Shown in pieces: positions 7,440-17,113 of a stretch of DNA of 64,000 bases. The DNA comes from an uncultured Clostridia bacterium (GTDB taxonomy: Bacteria > Bacillota > Clostridia > TANB77 > CAG-508). A program made the translations under genes and the position numbers. Positions within the stretch are counted from its first letter, which is position 1. Every line of letters starts with the position of its first letter. The stretch lies in contig CAKPPF010000003.1 in the NCBI GenBank assembly GCA_934177485.1, positions 1-64,000 on the forward strand, given 5' to 3'. Below the pieces are notes generated by a model. The model worked only from the letters and a program-made list of their open reading frames with translations. It made no database searches and was not told the DNA's origin.

Positions 7440-8156
7440 TTATCCTGTTTTACTAAGTATTTCTCTTTTCATTTTGCTTATTATCTTTTTTTCTAATCTT
7501 GATATATAACTTTGGGAAATTCCCATCATATCTGCTACTTCTTTTTGTGTTTTTTCATTTCCAGTTTTAAAGCCAAATCTTAATTCCATTATACTTTTTT
7601 CTCTTTCGTTTAACTTATTCATACAACCACGTAGCAATCTTTTATCTACTTCATCTTCAATTTCTTTTGAAACTATGTCTGAATCAGTTCCAAGTATATC
7701 TGATAATAAAAGTTCATTTCCATCTCCATCTTGATTCAGTGGTTCATCTATAGAAATTTCTCCTTTTATTCTATTGCTTCTCCTTAAAAACATTAATATT
7801 TCATTTTCTATACATCTTGACGCATATGTAGCTAACTTTATATTCTTACTTGCTTTAAAAGTATTCACGCCTTTCATAAGTCCAATTGTTCCAATAGATA
7901 CAAGGTCTTCTATTCCAACTCCTGTGTTTTCAAATTTTTTAGCAATATATACAACTAGTCTTAAATTTCTTTCTACTAACATTTTTCTAGCTTCATCGTC
8001 GCCATTATCCTCAAACCTTCTTATTAATTCTTCTTCCTCTTTTGTTTCTAATGGTGGAGGCAAATTTTGACTTCCTGCTACATAAAAAACTTGCTGTTCA
8101 TTTGTTTCATTCTTGAAATTAAAAAATTTAAATTTTAATATTTGAATTATATTCAT
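7440..8156 (-). CDS. sigE: RNA polymerase sporulation sigma factor SigE (pro-protein)
   Basis: This is the early mother-cell sigma factor, made as an inactive precursor and cut by SpoIIGA. I place the start at ATG 8156, giving 238 residues (B. subtilis 239), rather than at a TTG five codons earlier. The hydrophobic and basic pro-sequence [13 protein letters not shown] is followed by the region around the cleavage site, [16 protein letters not shown]. Region 2 has [20 protein letters not shown] and [11 protein letters not shown]; region 4 has the helix-turn-helix [20 protein letters not shown]. It overlaps the end of spoIIGA by 29 bases, so the protease and its substrate are made from one message. 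Confidence 0.96.
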   Translation of the reverse strand: MNIIQILKFKFFNFKNETNEQQVFYVAGSQNLPPPLETKEEEELIRRFEDNGDDEARKMLVERNLRLVVYIAKKFENTGVGIEDLVSIGTIGLMKGVNTFKASKNIKLATYASRCIENEILMFLRRSNRIKGEISIDEPLNQDGDGNELLLSDILGTDSDIVSKEIEDEVDKRLLRGCMNKLNEREKSIMELRFGFKTGNEKTQKEVADMMGISQSYISRLEKKIISKMKREILSKTG

Positions 8157-9063
8157 TTTGTTTATCACCAACCCCTATACTTTGATTTAATAAATTTAAT
8201 CCAATTAGCCCAGAATACATCTCGTTTTTTGATAATTTTCCATTATAGATTCCTATTATTGCTTTTCTCTTGGTTGATTTCTCATCATCTATATGAATTT
8301 CTATGTAATCAGGTCTAAATCCAATTAAAATTCCATTTTTCTTTCCAACTGACGAAAAGGGTATTATGCTATATCTTCTTCTAGAATTTTCATCTATATT
8401 TTCAAAAACATTATAATTTAAATCATTATTCAAATTTTCTATTACTTCATTTGGAACAATACTATTTACTCTTTGTTTTTCCACTATTAGAACTGGTATG
8501 CCAGTTATTGGATCATTTAGCATATTTCCCGTATCTAATAACGCATTTATTTTAACTTTTTTCTGGTCGCAATAAATATTTATATCATAAATCAAATCCT
8601 TTTTTGTTATTTTATTTTTTACTATTTTAAATGATATATTTATAATTATAAATCCAATTGTTCCACCTAATATTGCCATTTTTATAGGATATATACCAAT
8701 AAAATTTCCATTAATATTATTTGTTAATTTTGAATTAATAAAATTTAATAAGTAATATGTTGCTCCACCAAAGCAGAAAGAAGTTAGATAGAACACAGAA
8801 ATTTGTTTTAACAATGTTTTTACATTTTTAGAATTAAAAGCTACATAAACCATGCCAATAGATAAAATTGTCTTTGATATTAAGTTGTTATATATATTAA
8901 ATTTAAATAAATACATTAGTACCGCATATATTGCACCCATTATACTTGCAATAATCATTCTAAAATGAGAAATTGAATTTTTACATACAATTCCTGTAGT
9001 AAGAAGTATGATATAATTCATTATAATGTTTTCAATTAATATCATGTCTACATATAAAGTCAT
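8128..9063 (-). CDS. spoIIGA: Sigma-E processing peptidase SpoIIGA
   Basis: SpoIIGA is the membrane-bound aspartic protease that activates pro-SigE at the sporulation septum. The first half has five hydrophobic helices. The second half carries the active-site motif [20 protein letters not shown], in which DTG holds the catalytic aspartate. I choose ATG 9063, seven bases behind AGGTGG (311 residues, B. subtilis 309), rather than the GTG three codons earlier. It is followed directly by its substrate gene sigE. A bidirectional terminator lies just upstream at 9138-9180, so transcription must start in the short gap. Confidence 0.94.
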   Translation of the reverse strand: MTLYVDMILIENIIMNYIILLTTGIVCKNSISHFRMIIASIMGAIYAVLMYLFKFNIYNNLISKTILSIGMVYVAFNSKNVKTLLKQISVFYLTSFCFGGATYYLLNFINSKLTNNINGNFIGIYPIKMAILGGTIGFIIINISFKIVKNKITKKDLIYDINIYCDQKKVKINALLDTGNMLNDPITGIPVLIVEKQRVNSIVPNEVIENLNNDLNYNVFENIDENSRRRYSIIPFSSVGKKNGILIGFRPDYIEIHIDDEKSTKRKAIIGIYNGKLSKNEMYSGLIGLNLLNQSIGVGDKQNEYNSNIKI

Positions 9064-9137
9064 ATACACCACCTAAAGTTGGAACTAATAACATTATAAC
9101 TTTTTGATTTTTAAAAAGCTGTCATTTCCTAGGGCAG

Positions 9138-9180
9138 AAAAAAAGAAATAATCTACAAAAAATGATTATTTCTTTTTTTA
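9138..9180. terminator. Bidirectional intrinsic terminator
   Basis: A near-perfect inverted repeat AAAGAAATAATC / GATTATTTCTTT is flanked by A and T runs on both sides. It ends the leftward transcript of the unknown gene at 9197 and separates it from spoIIGA. Confidence 0.75.
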
Positions 9181-9196
9181 TATTAAATTATATTTT

Positions 9197-10159
9197 TTAT
9201 TTCTGTATATTATTATCACTCTTTACATTTTTCTTTGCTTCATCTAATTCCATTTGTGCAAATTGTCCAAGATACGTTCTTAGTTTGGATTTATATCTTT
9301 CATTTATTTTATCAAACACTTTTTGGTCATATCCTTTACTATATCTTATTGAATTATTTTTTCCTTTAAATCCTTTTAATATGAATATTGCCAAATCATC
9401 ATTATTATTAAAAGTTCTTAAACGTAATGTATCAATTTTTCCCTGTTCGCATACAAAAAAAGGTATTTCCGTTTTTACTTTAGTTCTATATCCTCTTATT
9501 CTTGATTGACTATTTCCATCACTTATTTCGGTATTAATAACATTAAGCAACTCATTAAAATTATCATCTTTAATAGCTTCCTCGTTTTTGCCTCTTTTTA
9601 TATGTAAAGATAAATGCATTAACTTTTTAAGCATTTCTTTTAATTCTTTTTTAGATTTTGTATCATACTTATTCACTTGGCAAAATGTATATGCACCCTG
9701 TCCTGATGTTAGAAGCTGTGCAAGTATTTCTATTCTTTGTTTTATTATTTCTTCTTTAGAATTTCTTGAATCTTCATCTTGCAAGGTAGGAATAGATCGG
9801 TATACTTCTGGACTTAATGATTCAGTATCAACACTTATTTTTGATATAAACTCATCCTTCTCTTTTTTTACATCTTGCACCACGTTTAACGTTTGTTCTG
9901 GGATGTTTGTTTTTATTTCTTGTTCTCCTATTTTTTTTGATTTTGGGGTGTTTTCAATTTTTTCATCTCTTTTTTGTATTATTACTGTATTTACTTTGCT
10001 AGTTTTTATATCACCTTTTGCTTCTGCATTTTCTCTTAGTATTTTTACTACATTACCCCTGGTTAAATCCAAGCCTTCATTTTTTAAAATATTTGTTATT
10101 TTTGCTGGACTGTTTCCAGCCTTATATAATTCAAGTATTCTAACTATCAATTCGTTCAT
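9197..10159 (-). CDS. Unknown protein between ftsZ and spoIIGA, with an N-terminal helix-turn-helix-like segment
   Basis: I do not recognise this 320-residue protein. The N terminus, IVRILELYKAGNSPAKITNI followed by LKNEGLDLTRGNVVKIL, resembles a small helix-turn-helix of the kind found in phage and recombinase accessory domains. Residues 50-120 are lysine- and glutamate-rich and probably disordered. The C-terminal two thirds are mixed helical, with TSGQGAYTFCQVNKYDTKSK and a basic tail. There is no signal peptide or membrane segment. It lies between ftsZ and the spoIIGA terminator and may share the ftsAZ transcript. Start ATG at 10159 follows AAGGAG. A DNA-binding or regulatory role is only a guess. 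Confidence 0.6.
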   Translation of the reverse strand: MNELIVRILELYKAGNSPAKITNILKNEGLDLTRGNVVKILRENAEAKGDIKTSKVNTVIIQKRDEKIENTPKSKKIGEQEIKTNIPEQTLNVVQDVKKEKDEFISKISVDTESLSPEVYRSIPTLQDEDSRNSKEEIIKQRIEILAQLLTSGQGAYTFCQVNKYDTKSKKELKEMLKKLMHLSLHIKRGKNEEAIKDDNFNELLNVINTEISDGNSQSRIRGYRTKVKTEIPFFVCEQGKIDTLRLRTFNNNDDLAIFILKGFKGKNNSIRYSKGYDQKVFDKINERYKSKLRTYLGQFAQMELDEAKKNVKSDNNIQK

Positions 10160-10272
10160 TCCTATAAATCTCCTTAAAAAGATGCTTTATGTCTTATTAC
10201 TTATTAAAACTTAATTCCCATTATGCCAAAAAGTACCTATTAATTATAATAGATACTTTTCCTTTGTTTTAA

Positions 10273-11385
10273 TTATTTCTTTTTGTTTCTTAAGAAAGAT
10301 GGTATATCTAAATCTGAAGATGAATTTCCACTTTCAGAAGATGTTGGAATTGAATTTACTTTTTTGTCCCATGCTCTTGACACAATATTGTCAACTCCAA
10401 TGCTTGTTAGTGGTTGTTCAGTTTCAAAACCTGTTGCAATAACAGTTATTACTATCTCATCTCCTAATGCTTCATCTATTACAGAACCCCAAATTATGTT
10501 TGCTTCTGGGTCAACACTGCGTTGAACTAATTCTGCTGCTGTGTTGATTTCTTGTAATCCTAAATCGTTTCCACCTGTTATATTTATAATTACTCCTCTA
10601 GCTCCTTCTATTGAAGTTTCTAGTAATGGGCTTTGTATAGCTTGTTTAGCAGCTACTTCTGCTCTATCTTCTCCAGATGCTCTACCAATACCCATATGTG
10701 CCATTCCTCTATTAAGCATTATTGTTTTAACATCTGCGAAATCAAGGTTTACTAATCCTTCTATTGCTATTAAGTCAGAAATTCCTTGTACACCTTGTCT
10801 TAAAACATCATCAGCTATTTTAAATGCCTCAACAATTGATGTTTTCTTTTCTGTTATTTGTAATAGTTTATCGTTTGGAATTACAACTAAGGAGTCAACA
10901 TTTCCTTTTAAGCTTTCAACACCACGTTCTGCCTGTGCTAGTCTTTTTTTACCTTCAAAAGTAAATGGTTTTGTAACTACTGCTATTGTTAATATTCCCA
11001 TTTCCTTTGCAGTTCCAGCAACAATTGCAGCAGCTCCTGTACCTGTTCCACCACCCATTCCGGCTGTAACAAATACCATATCTGCTCCTCTTAAAGCTTC
11101 ACCTATTTCACTTTTGCTTTCCTCAGCAGCTTGTGCTCCAATATCTGGATTAGCACCTGCTCCAAGTCCTCTTGTGATTTTTTCTCCAATTTGAATTTTT
11201 GTTGGTGCCTTTGATTTTTGTAGAGCTTGTCTATCTGTATTAACTGCAATGAATTCTACACCTTTAATTTCTGCTTCAATCATTCTGTTAACAGCATTAT
11301 TTCCTGCTCCACCAACTCCTATAACTTTTATTGTAGCTGTTCCATCTATCATTTTGTTATTATCCATGTCTTCGTACTCCAACAT
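10273..11385 (-). CDS. ftsZ: Cell division GTPase FtsZ
   Basis: FtsZ is the tubulin-like GTPase that forms the division ring. The 370 residues include the nucleotide-binding [16 protein letters not shown], the tubulin signature [17 protein letters not shown], the synergy loop with [11 protein letters not shown], and the C-terminal peptide [12 protein letters not shown] that binds FtsA and other anchors. Start ATG at 11385 is behind a strong GAGGAG. It follows ftsA by about 50 bases in the usual order. Length and motifs are normal. Confidence 0.97.
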   Translation of the reverse strand: MLEYEDMDNNKMIDGTATIKVIGVGGAGNNAVNRMIEAEIKGVEFIAVNTDRQALQKSKAPTKIQIGEKITRGLGAGANPDIGAQAAEESKSEIGEALRGADMVFVTAGMGGGTGTGAAAIVAGTAKEMGILTIAVVTKPFTFEGKKRLAQAERGVESLKGNVDSLVVIPNDKLLQITEKKTSIVEAFKIADDVLRQGVQGISDLIAIEGLVNLDFADVKTIMLNRGMAHMGIGRASGEDRAEVAAKQAIQSPLLETSIEGARGVIINITGGNDLGLQEINTAAELVQRSVDPEANIIWGSVIDEALGDEIVITVIATGFETEQPLTSIGVDNIVSRAWDKKVNSIPTSSESGNSSSDLDIPSFLRNKKK

Positions 11386-11437
11386 ATGTTCTCCTCCTCA
11401 ATTATAATTAATATATTATTTAAAATTAAAAACTTTA

Positions 11438-12682
11438 TTAAGAGTAAAAAAACTCTTTTATTTTTTCTAATATTGTCTTAAAAATATTTTCCTCTAATAT
11501 TGTATTTATATTGCTTGAAACTGATTTTGTAAAAGGTCTAGCGGCAATATACCTTATTAAAGAATATGCTGTTCTAAAGCTTGGCTTAACTGTACTTATT
11601 AGTCTACCTGTTGACATTTTTACTGGTATATTCAAGGTTATTTTTCCAGCAACATCACTTTTGCTTATATTAGTTATTCCTTGCCCTGTTAGTATAACAT
11701 TGTTTATTTTAGTTTTTATTCCTTGAGAAATTATGTCTTTATTAACTAAAGAAAATATTTCTTCAATTCTTGCTTCAATTATTTCTATTAATTCTGAACT
11801 TTTAATTGTTCTTGTTTTACTTATACCATTACATGTATTTAATATAACATCATTATCGTTATCAATAAAAGATTTTAGTGCTAGTCCATATTGTCTTTTT
11901 AATTTTTCAGCTTCTTCTACTGATATATCAAGTACAACTGCGATATCATTGGTAATGTTGTTTCCACCTAATGGTATTGTATTTGTATAAACAAATTTAT
12001 TACCTTCAAATACACCTATATCTGTATTTCCAGCTCCAATGTCAAGGATCATACTGTTATCATTTAATTCATTATTATCTAATATTAAATTTCTTTGAGC
12101 TAATGTATTTGGAATGATTCCATCTATTTCCAAGTCTGCTTTTTTAAAGATTTGATGTAATTGTTTTATATAATCTTTATCTGCTATTATTATTTCAGCA
12201 TTTATTGTAAAAGATGAACAAAAATTTCCAGTTGGATCTAAGACTACTTTTCCATCTTCTAAGACAAAATTATCTGGTACAATATCAATAATTGTTTGAT
12301 TTTCTGGTAAATCTATGTCTTTTACAAGCATTAATGCAGAATTTATATCTTTACTTGATATTCCTGCAAACTTATCTTTAATTTCTTTTACTACGCTATT
12401 TTGGACAATTGTTACATATTTTCCTGGAATAGTTACATATGCAGAATTAATTCTCAAATTAGCTTCTTCTTCAGCATCGTTAATCGTTTTAGCAATTGCC
12501 ATTGCAACTTCATCTGGATTAATAATTTTACCTTTTTTTATACCGCTACATTTTGCTTTTGTCATACATATTATTTCAATTTGGTCAAAATTATTTACCT
12601 CTCCTACAATAGTAGCGACTTTCGAAGTTCCTATGTCAATGCCTACAATTATGTCTCCTATTGCCAAGCTAAACTCCTCCAT
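11438..12682 (-). CDS. ftsA: Cell division protein FtsA
   Basis: This actin-like ATPase tethers FtsZ to the membrane. The N-terminal phosphate-1 motif is IIVGIDIGTSKVATIVGEV, the 1C domain follows at about residues 85-165, and phosphate-2 is MILDIGAGNTDIGVFEGNKF. The adenosine motif region is VILTGQGITNI. The C-terminal end IFKTILEKIKEFFYS forms the amphipathic membrane-targeting helix. At 414 residues it is normal for the family. It lies directly before ftsZ. Confidence 0.95.
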   Translation of the reverse strand: MEEFSLAIGDIIVGIDIGTSKVATIVGEVNNFDQIEIICMTKAKCSGIKKGKIINPDEVAMAIAKTINDAEEEANLRINSAYVTIPGKYVTIVQNSVVKEIKDKFAGISSKDINSALMLVKDIDLPENQTIIDIVPDNFVLEDGKVVLDPTGNFCSSFTINAEIIIADKDYIKQLHQIFKKADLEIDGIIPNTLAQRNLILDNNELNDNSMILDIGAGNTDIGVFEGNKFVYTNTIPLGGNNITNDIAVVLDISVEEAEKLKRQYGLALKSFIDNDNDVILNTCNGISKTRTIKSSELIEIIEARIEEIFSLVNKDIISQGIKTKINNVILTGQGITNISKSDVAGKITLNIPVKMSTGRLISTVKPSFRTAYSLIRYIAARPFTKSVSSNINTILEENIFKTILEKIKEFFYS

Positions 12683-12809
12683 TTTTATTATATATTTTTT
12701 CGCTTTTTAGAATATTATATTTTTTAAAAAAAGTCAATAGAATTTGTAATATTTTTGTAATATTTTTGTAATAAATAGGAAATATATTTTTATACCTTAG
12801 ATTTCCGTA

Positions 12810-13172
12810 TTAATTGCTGTTTTCTATTTTATTTTTTGACCATTTTTCAACATAATATCTTCTTATACTTCCTAAATTGTTGAACATTCTTCCAACGAAT
12901 ACAACAATTACTCCTATATATATATCTACATTTAGCTTTTCTCCAAGATAAATAAGTAATATTGATAAAATTGCATTTCCAAAAAAGCCAGATACAAATG
13001 TTGTAAAAACAAATTTTTTATTAATAACTGCTACAATTCCACCAAATACAGTATCTAATGCTGCTATAATTGAGATTGCTAAGTATGAAGAATATGTATA
13101 TGGAATTATTGGTAAATTTACTCCAACTATCGCCCCTAATAAACATCCTATTACTATAGCTATACCTAACAT
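12810..13172 (-). CDS. sbp: Small basic protein Sbp (DUF1290), membrane
   Basis: This 120-residue membrane protein has about four hydrophobic helices and the family motif GVNLPIIPYTYSSYLAISII followed by AALDTVFGGIVA. The cytoplasmic tail FNNLGSIRRYYVEKWSK is basic. Sbp sits next to ftsA in many spore formers and is thought to act with the DUF881 proteins in division, though its function is poorly known. Start ATG at 13172 has GGAGG upstream. Confidence 0.88.
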   Translation of the reverse strand: MLGIAIVIGCLLGAIVGVNLPIIPYTYSSYLAISIIAALDTVFGGIVAVINKKFVFTTFVSGFFGNAILSILLIYLGEKLNVDIYIGVIVVFVGRMFNNLGSIRRYYVEKWSKNKIENSN

Positions 13173-13189
13173 CTTTTTTCCTCCTTATT

Positions 13190-13879
13190 CTATAATTCAA
13201 TATATTTTAATTTTACGTCCTCATTATATTTTTCTATTTTAATGTTGTTTTTTTCTTGAATATCTATATTATACTTTTCTTTTTGTTTAAAATCATAGTA
13301 ACCATTTTTTATTGTAAGTGCACTTTTCAAATATGTTTTTGTCCCTATAACTTTTACTTCATAAGGAGATGAAATAGTTGTGTTATTTATTTTTATATAT
13401 CTAGTAGAAATATCCACTATGTATGTGATATTAGTTATTCTTTCTCCATTAATAGATATTGCCTTTGCTCCAGCTTCTCTTAGTTCATTTACTAGTTCAA
13501 CAAGATCTTTAGCAGTGTAGCTCTTTTCATCATTATCTGTTAACGTAATTATTAAACCATCACCTGATACATCTGTTAAGCCAAATGTTTCTTTAGCTTG
13601 TTCTAGTTCTTTTTCTATTAATTCGCTAGATTCTTCATTACTCTGAATTTTATCCTTATATTCAGTTATCTTGCTATTTGTTTCTTCTAGTTTATCAATA
13701 GTTTTTTCGTATTTTTCTTTCCAATCACTAATTGCCTTTTCAAGTTCTGTTTCGCCCATTGTTTCAATTTTTGCAATATCTGTTTCATTAACAACTCTAA
13801 ATTGCGCAAACATTACACATACTAATATAAAACTCATTATTGAGATTGTTATTATAATAGTTAATTTTCCTTTTCTCAT
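13190..13879 (-). CDS. DUF881 protein, division-cluster paralogue 1
   Basis: This 229-residue protein has an N-terminal membrane helix (LTIIITISIMSFILVCVMFA), a coiled coil at about residues 35-90, and the DUF881 domain with LVELVNELREAGAKAISING then ERITNITYIVD. DUF881 proteins lie in pairs or triples between divIB and ftsA in many Firmicutes. They are thought to help assemble the divisome; no enzymatic activity is known. It shares domain order with its neighbour at 13892, suggesting tandem duplication. Confidence 0.85.
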   Translation of the reverse strand: MRKGKLTIIITISIMSFILVCVMFAQFRVVNETDIAKIETMGETELEKAISDWKEKYEKTIDKLEETNSKITEYKDKIQSNEESSELIEKELEQAKETFGLTDVSGDGLIITLTDNDEKSYTAKDLVELVNELREAGAKAISINGERITNITYIVDISTRYIKINNTTISSPYEVKVIGTKTYLKSALTIKNGYYDFKQKEKYNIDIQEKNNIKIEKYNEDVKLKYIEL

Positions 13880-13891
13880 TTCTTCCTCCTA

Positions 13892-14596
13892 TTATTCTAT
13901 AACACCGTTATATTTGTATATCACAATGTTTTTTTGTGTAGCAATATTAGATACCAAGCCATACCCCTCTAGTATTTTTAAATACCCCCCTGGTCTTCTA
14001 ATTGCTCCTAGCATAGTTTCAGCTGATCCTATTGCTTTTATAATAAACGGTGAGCTAACTTTTTGTCCATTTATTATTATTACATTTCCATCACAAGTTA
14101 TAGAGGTAGAATTAATGATTCTTTCATCATTTATTGATATTGCTTCAGCCCCAGCATTTTTTAATTCATTTACTAAGTCAATTAGGTCTGTATCATGAAT
14201 TAAATAATTACTAATATTATCTAATATTCCAATGTTTTCACTTGTGGCATTTGCATTATCTGCAATTGTGATTATTAATCCCTTTCCTTTTACGTCTATT
14301 GCTCCAATCAAGGAATTATATGTATTTAACTCTTTTTGTAATTCTAAAGAACTTTCATCGTTTTTAGTTGCTACTTTTCTTTGCTTTTCTAGTTGTTGTT
14401 CTGCTTTTTCAAGTTCTTTGTATGCATTATCATATTGTTCTTTCCATTTTAGTACTTCAGTTTTTAATTCACTATTTTTGGTATCTATTCCAACAACAGA
14501 ATTAGCATTTTGAACTGTTTTATATTGAACTATAATAGTGGCTGTCAAAATAAAACACATTATTCCAATTGCAACACTTATCGTTTTTTTCTTCAT
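13892..14596 (-). CDS. DUF881 protein, division-cluster paralogue 2
   Basis: This 234-residue protein begins at ATG 14596, preceded by AAGGAAG; an upstream TTG in the same frame is less likely. It has one membrane helix (TISVAIGIMCFILTATIIVQ), a coiled coil (KELEKAEQQLEKQRK), and the DUF881 core DLIDLVNELKNAGAEAISIN then DERIINSTSI. The core closely matches paralogue 1. The gap to divIB is 17 bases, so the two are co-transcribed. Confidence 0.85.
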   Translation of the reverse strand: MKKKTISVAIGIMCFILTATIIVQYKTVQNANSVVGIDTKNSELKTEVLKWKEQYDNAYKELEKAEQQLEKQRKVATKNDESSLELQKELNTYNSLIGAIDVKGKGLIITIADNANATSENIGILDNISNYLIHDTDLIDLVNELKNAGAEAISINDERIINSTSITCDGNVIIINGQKVSSPFIIKAIGSAETMLGAIRRPGGYLKILEGYGLVSNIATQKNIVIYKYNGVIE

Positions 14597-14613
14597 ACTA
14601 TACTTCCTTTCCA

Positions 14614-15588
14614 TCAATCATTTTTTTCTTCTCTAAAAAATGTTCTATTTTTATTTAATAAATCTTCTCTTACAAATATTTCTCCTTTTTTTCCTTCTTC
14701 GCTCTTCATAATTTTCATTGCAAGGTCCATTTTTTCTGTTATATTGCTAGAATTTCCTAAATATACTTTTTTTTCATCTTCTTCAAAATACAAAATATAA
14801 TCAGAAGCATTGTTCAAATCTATCATTGTTATTTTATTTTCTTCACTGTTATATTTGCAATAATTCATGATTTTTAAAACTGTATCTAGTTTAATTAAAT
14901 CATCATTATTTAACCTGCTTCCAATTTTAATACTTGAACTTATAGAAGTCAATCCATCAATTACAGGAATATCCTTTTTTTCATCACTTATTTGTAACAT
15001 ATAGCCCTGCTTGTCTATATATAAATACTTGTCTAAATATTTAGCTTGATAAGCTTCTACTCTTTCTGTAATATATATTTCCACTGTACTAGGTAATTTT
15101 CTTTTTATTTGTGCATCTTCAACGTATGCATTTTCTTTTATGTTATTTATTACTCCTTTTTTAGTAAAAGCAAATATGTTTGTACTATTCAAATTTAATT
15201 TGCTTAAACTTATATAAGTCTCTACCGAATTTTGGCTGTTTCCATAAACAACTATATCTGTTATATTGAATTTAGGAGTTGTTAGATAATAGATTGTCCC
15301 ACCAATTAGAATAAATAATAAAACAATTGAAATTGTAAGCTTTACTTTTCTATTTTTGTTTTTTATTATGTTTTCGTTGTTTTTATTTTTTTTGATTTTG
15401 GTGTTATTTCTATGTGTATTTACATTTTTATTCACTTTTGGGGAAGAATTGGTTTTAGTACGAGTAGTATTTTTCTCTACTCGTACTTTTTCTTTTGGCT
15501 TAGTTGTAACCCCAATTATAATTTCATTATCTGCATTATACTTATTATTTTTTTGTTTATTATTTAAGTTACTCTTCTTATTAGCCAT
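14614..15588 (-). CDS. divIB: Cell division protein FtsQ/DivIB
   Basis: This is a single-pass membrane protein of the divisome. The first 90 residues are a basic, Asn-rich cytoplasmic tail. They are followed by the helix LTISIVLLFILIGGTIYYLT and the POTRA domain (KFNITDIVVYGNSQNSVETY). The FtsQ-type domain has LPSTVEIYITERVEAYQAKY, then YIDKQGYMLQI and IPVIDGL. At 324 residues it fits DivIB. It lies between murA and the DUF881 pair, the usual order. Confidence 0.9.
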   Translation of the reverse strand: MANKKSNLNNKQKNNKYNADNEIIIGVTTKPKEKVRVEKNTTRTKTNSSPKVNKNVNTHRNNTKIKKNKNNENIIKNKNRKVKLTISIVLLFILIGGTIYYLTTPKFNITDIVVYGNSQNSVETYISLSKLNLNSTNIFAFTKKGVINNIKENAYVEDAQIKRKLPSTVEIYITERVEAYQAKYLDKYLYIDKQGYMLQISDEKKDIPVIDGLTSISSSIKIGSRLNNDDLIKLDTVLKIMNYCKYNSEENKITMIDLNNASDYILYFEEDEKKVYLGNSSNITEKMDLAMKIMKSEEGKKGEIFVREDLLNKNRTFFREEKND

Positions 15589-15618
15589 AGTTATTAACTC
15601 CTTTATAAAGAACTCAAT

Positions 15619-16875
15619 TTAAAATATTTCTTCTACTTTAATATTTGCTCCTAAACTCTTAAGTTTTTGGTCTAAATTTTCGTATCCTCTTAATATATAT
15701 TCAATATTTTCCACATATGTTTTTCCCTTTGCATTAAGCGCTGCTAAAACTAAAGCTGCCCCGCCTCTTAAGTCTGTAGCTTTTACATTTGCATTGTTTA
15801 ATCTTCTAACTCCTTTAATTACTGCTGTTCTTCCTTCTATTGTACTTTTGCCTCCCATTTTTGTTAGTTCTGTTAAATATTTATATCTGTTTTCAAATAT
15901 ATTTTCTATAATTATAGAAGTGCCTTTTGCAATTGTTAAAACTGTTCCTACTATAGATTGTAAATCTGTTGGGAATCCAGGATATGGTAAGGTTTTTATA
16001 TCAACTGCCTTAAGTTTTTTAGGGCTTTTTAAGAAAATCTCATTTTTGTTTATTTGGATCTCACAACCCATTTCTTCCAATTTATTTGTTAAGGTTTCAA
16101 TATGTTCTGGAATAACTTTTTTTAGTTTAATATTTCCACCAGTAATTGCAGTAGCACATAATAGTGTACCTGCTTCAATTCTATCTGGAATTATATTATA
16201 ACTCAAATCTTTTAATTTTTCTACACCTTTTATAATAATATTATTGGTTCCTGCTCCAGACACTTTTGCTCCCATTGAATTTAAGGCATTTTGTAAATCT
16301 ATTATTTCTGGCTCCATAGCTGCATTGTTTATTTTGGTTATTCCTTTTGCTAAAACACTAGCAAGCATTATGTTTTCTGTTGCGCCAACACTTGGAAAAT
16401 CTAAATGAATATCAGTGCCAACAATTTCATCTGCCTTGCATATTAATTCTCCAAATTCTTCTTTAACATTAACACCTAATTTTTCAAAAGATTTAAGATG
16501 TAAATCAATTGGTCTTGAGCCAATATCACACCCACCAGGATATGTAAATGTAACCTTTTTACTTCTTGAAAGTAATGCTCCTGCAATTATTACAGATGAT
16601 CTCATTTGACTCATCAAATCGTCTGGTATTTTATGATTTGTTATCTTCCTAGAATCAATTATTATTTTACCATTTTCTTTCTTTACCTTGCAACCTAATT
16701 TTTCTAATATTTTTAGCATCATTTGTGTATCATGTATGTTAGGTACATTATATAATCTATTTATTCCCTTATTTAATAAAGTGGAAGCAATAATTGGTAA
16801 AGATGCATTCTTTGATCCAGAAACATATGTGCTTCCTTCAAGTTTGTTGCCACCTTCTATAACATATCTTTTCAT
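15619..16875 (-). CDS. murA: UDP-N-acetylglucosamine 1-carboxyvinyltransferase (MurA)
   Basis: MurA transfers enolpyruvate from PEP to UDP-GlcNAc, the first committed step of peptidoglycan synthesis. The 418 residues show GGNKLEGSTYVSGSKNASLP, the catalytic loop YPGGCDIGSRPIDLHLKSFE with the active-site cysteine (the fosfomycin target), and TLPYPGFPTDLQS. The start ATG 16875 and its AAGGAAGGTGA ribosome site lie in the right arm of a hairpin (16878-16941), so translation may be controlled. It heads the leftward division cluster. Confidence 0.96.
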   Translation of the reverse strand: MKRYVIEGGNKLEGSTYVSGSKNASLPIIASTLLNKGINRLYNVPNIHDTQMMLKILEKLGCKVKKENGKIIIDSRKITNHKIPDDLMSQMRSSVIIAGALLSRSKKVTFTYPGGCDIGSRPIDLHLKSFEKLGVNVKEEFGELICKADEIVGTDIHLDFPSVGATENIMLASVLAKGITKINNAAMEPEIIDLQNALNSMGAKVSGAGTNNIIIKGVEKLKDLSYNIIPDRIEAGTLLCATAITGGNIKLKKVIPEHIETLTNKLEEMGCEIQINKNEIFLKSPKKLKAVDIKTLPYPGFPTDLQSIVGTVLTIAKGTSIIIENIFENRYKYLTELTKMGGKSTIEGRTAVIKGVRRLNNANVKATDLRGGAALVLAALNAKGKTYVENIEYILRGYENLDQKLKSLGANIKVEEIF

Positions 16876-16877
16876 AA

Positions 16878-16941
16878 AAAATTCACCTTCCTTATGTAAC
16901 TTGATATATTTTATGTTACATTTACGTAAAAGGTGAATTTT
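16878..16941 (-). promoter_or_regulatory. murA leader hairpin that buries the ribosome binding site
   Basis: The arms AAAATTCACCTT (16878-16889) and AAGGTGAATTTT (16930-16941) pair perfectly. Inside them ATGTAAC (16894-16900) pairs with GTTACAT (16915-16921). On the murA message the 3' arm contains the Shine-Dalgarno sequence and ends in a T run just before ATG. This could act as a translational switch or a weak attenuator. No ligand family is recognised. Confidence 0.5.
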
Positions 16942-17056
16942 GCATTATTTTATTTCTTGTATTTATTTTTTTGTGCCCAATTCTTATTTTCTAGTAAAAA
17001 ACAATACTATTTAAGTTGCCATGTGTTCCAGTAGCTTTAAGTTTTCGAATTAAGTG

Positions 17057-17098
17057 AAAAAAGAGCAGATCTGAAAACTCCAGATTCGCTCTTTTTTT
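17057..17098. terminator. Bidirectional terminator between the SUMF-like gene and murA
   Basis: AAAAAAGAGC...ATCTG-aaaactc-CAGAT...GCTCTTTTTTT forms a strong hairpin with A and T runs on both sides. It ends transcription of the leftward gene at 17114. Confidence 0.8.
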
Positions 17099-17113
17099 CA
17101 TTATCTAATTGAA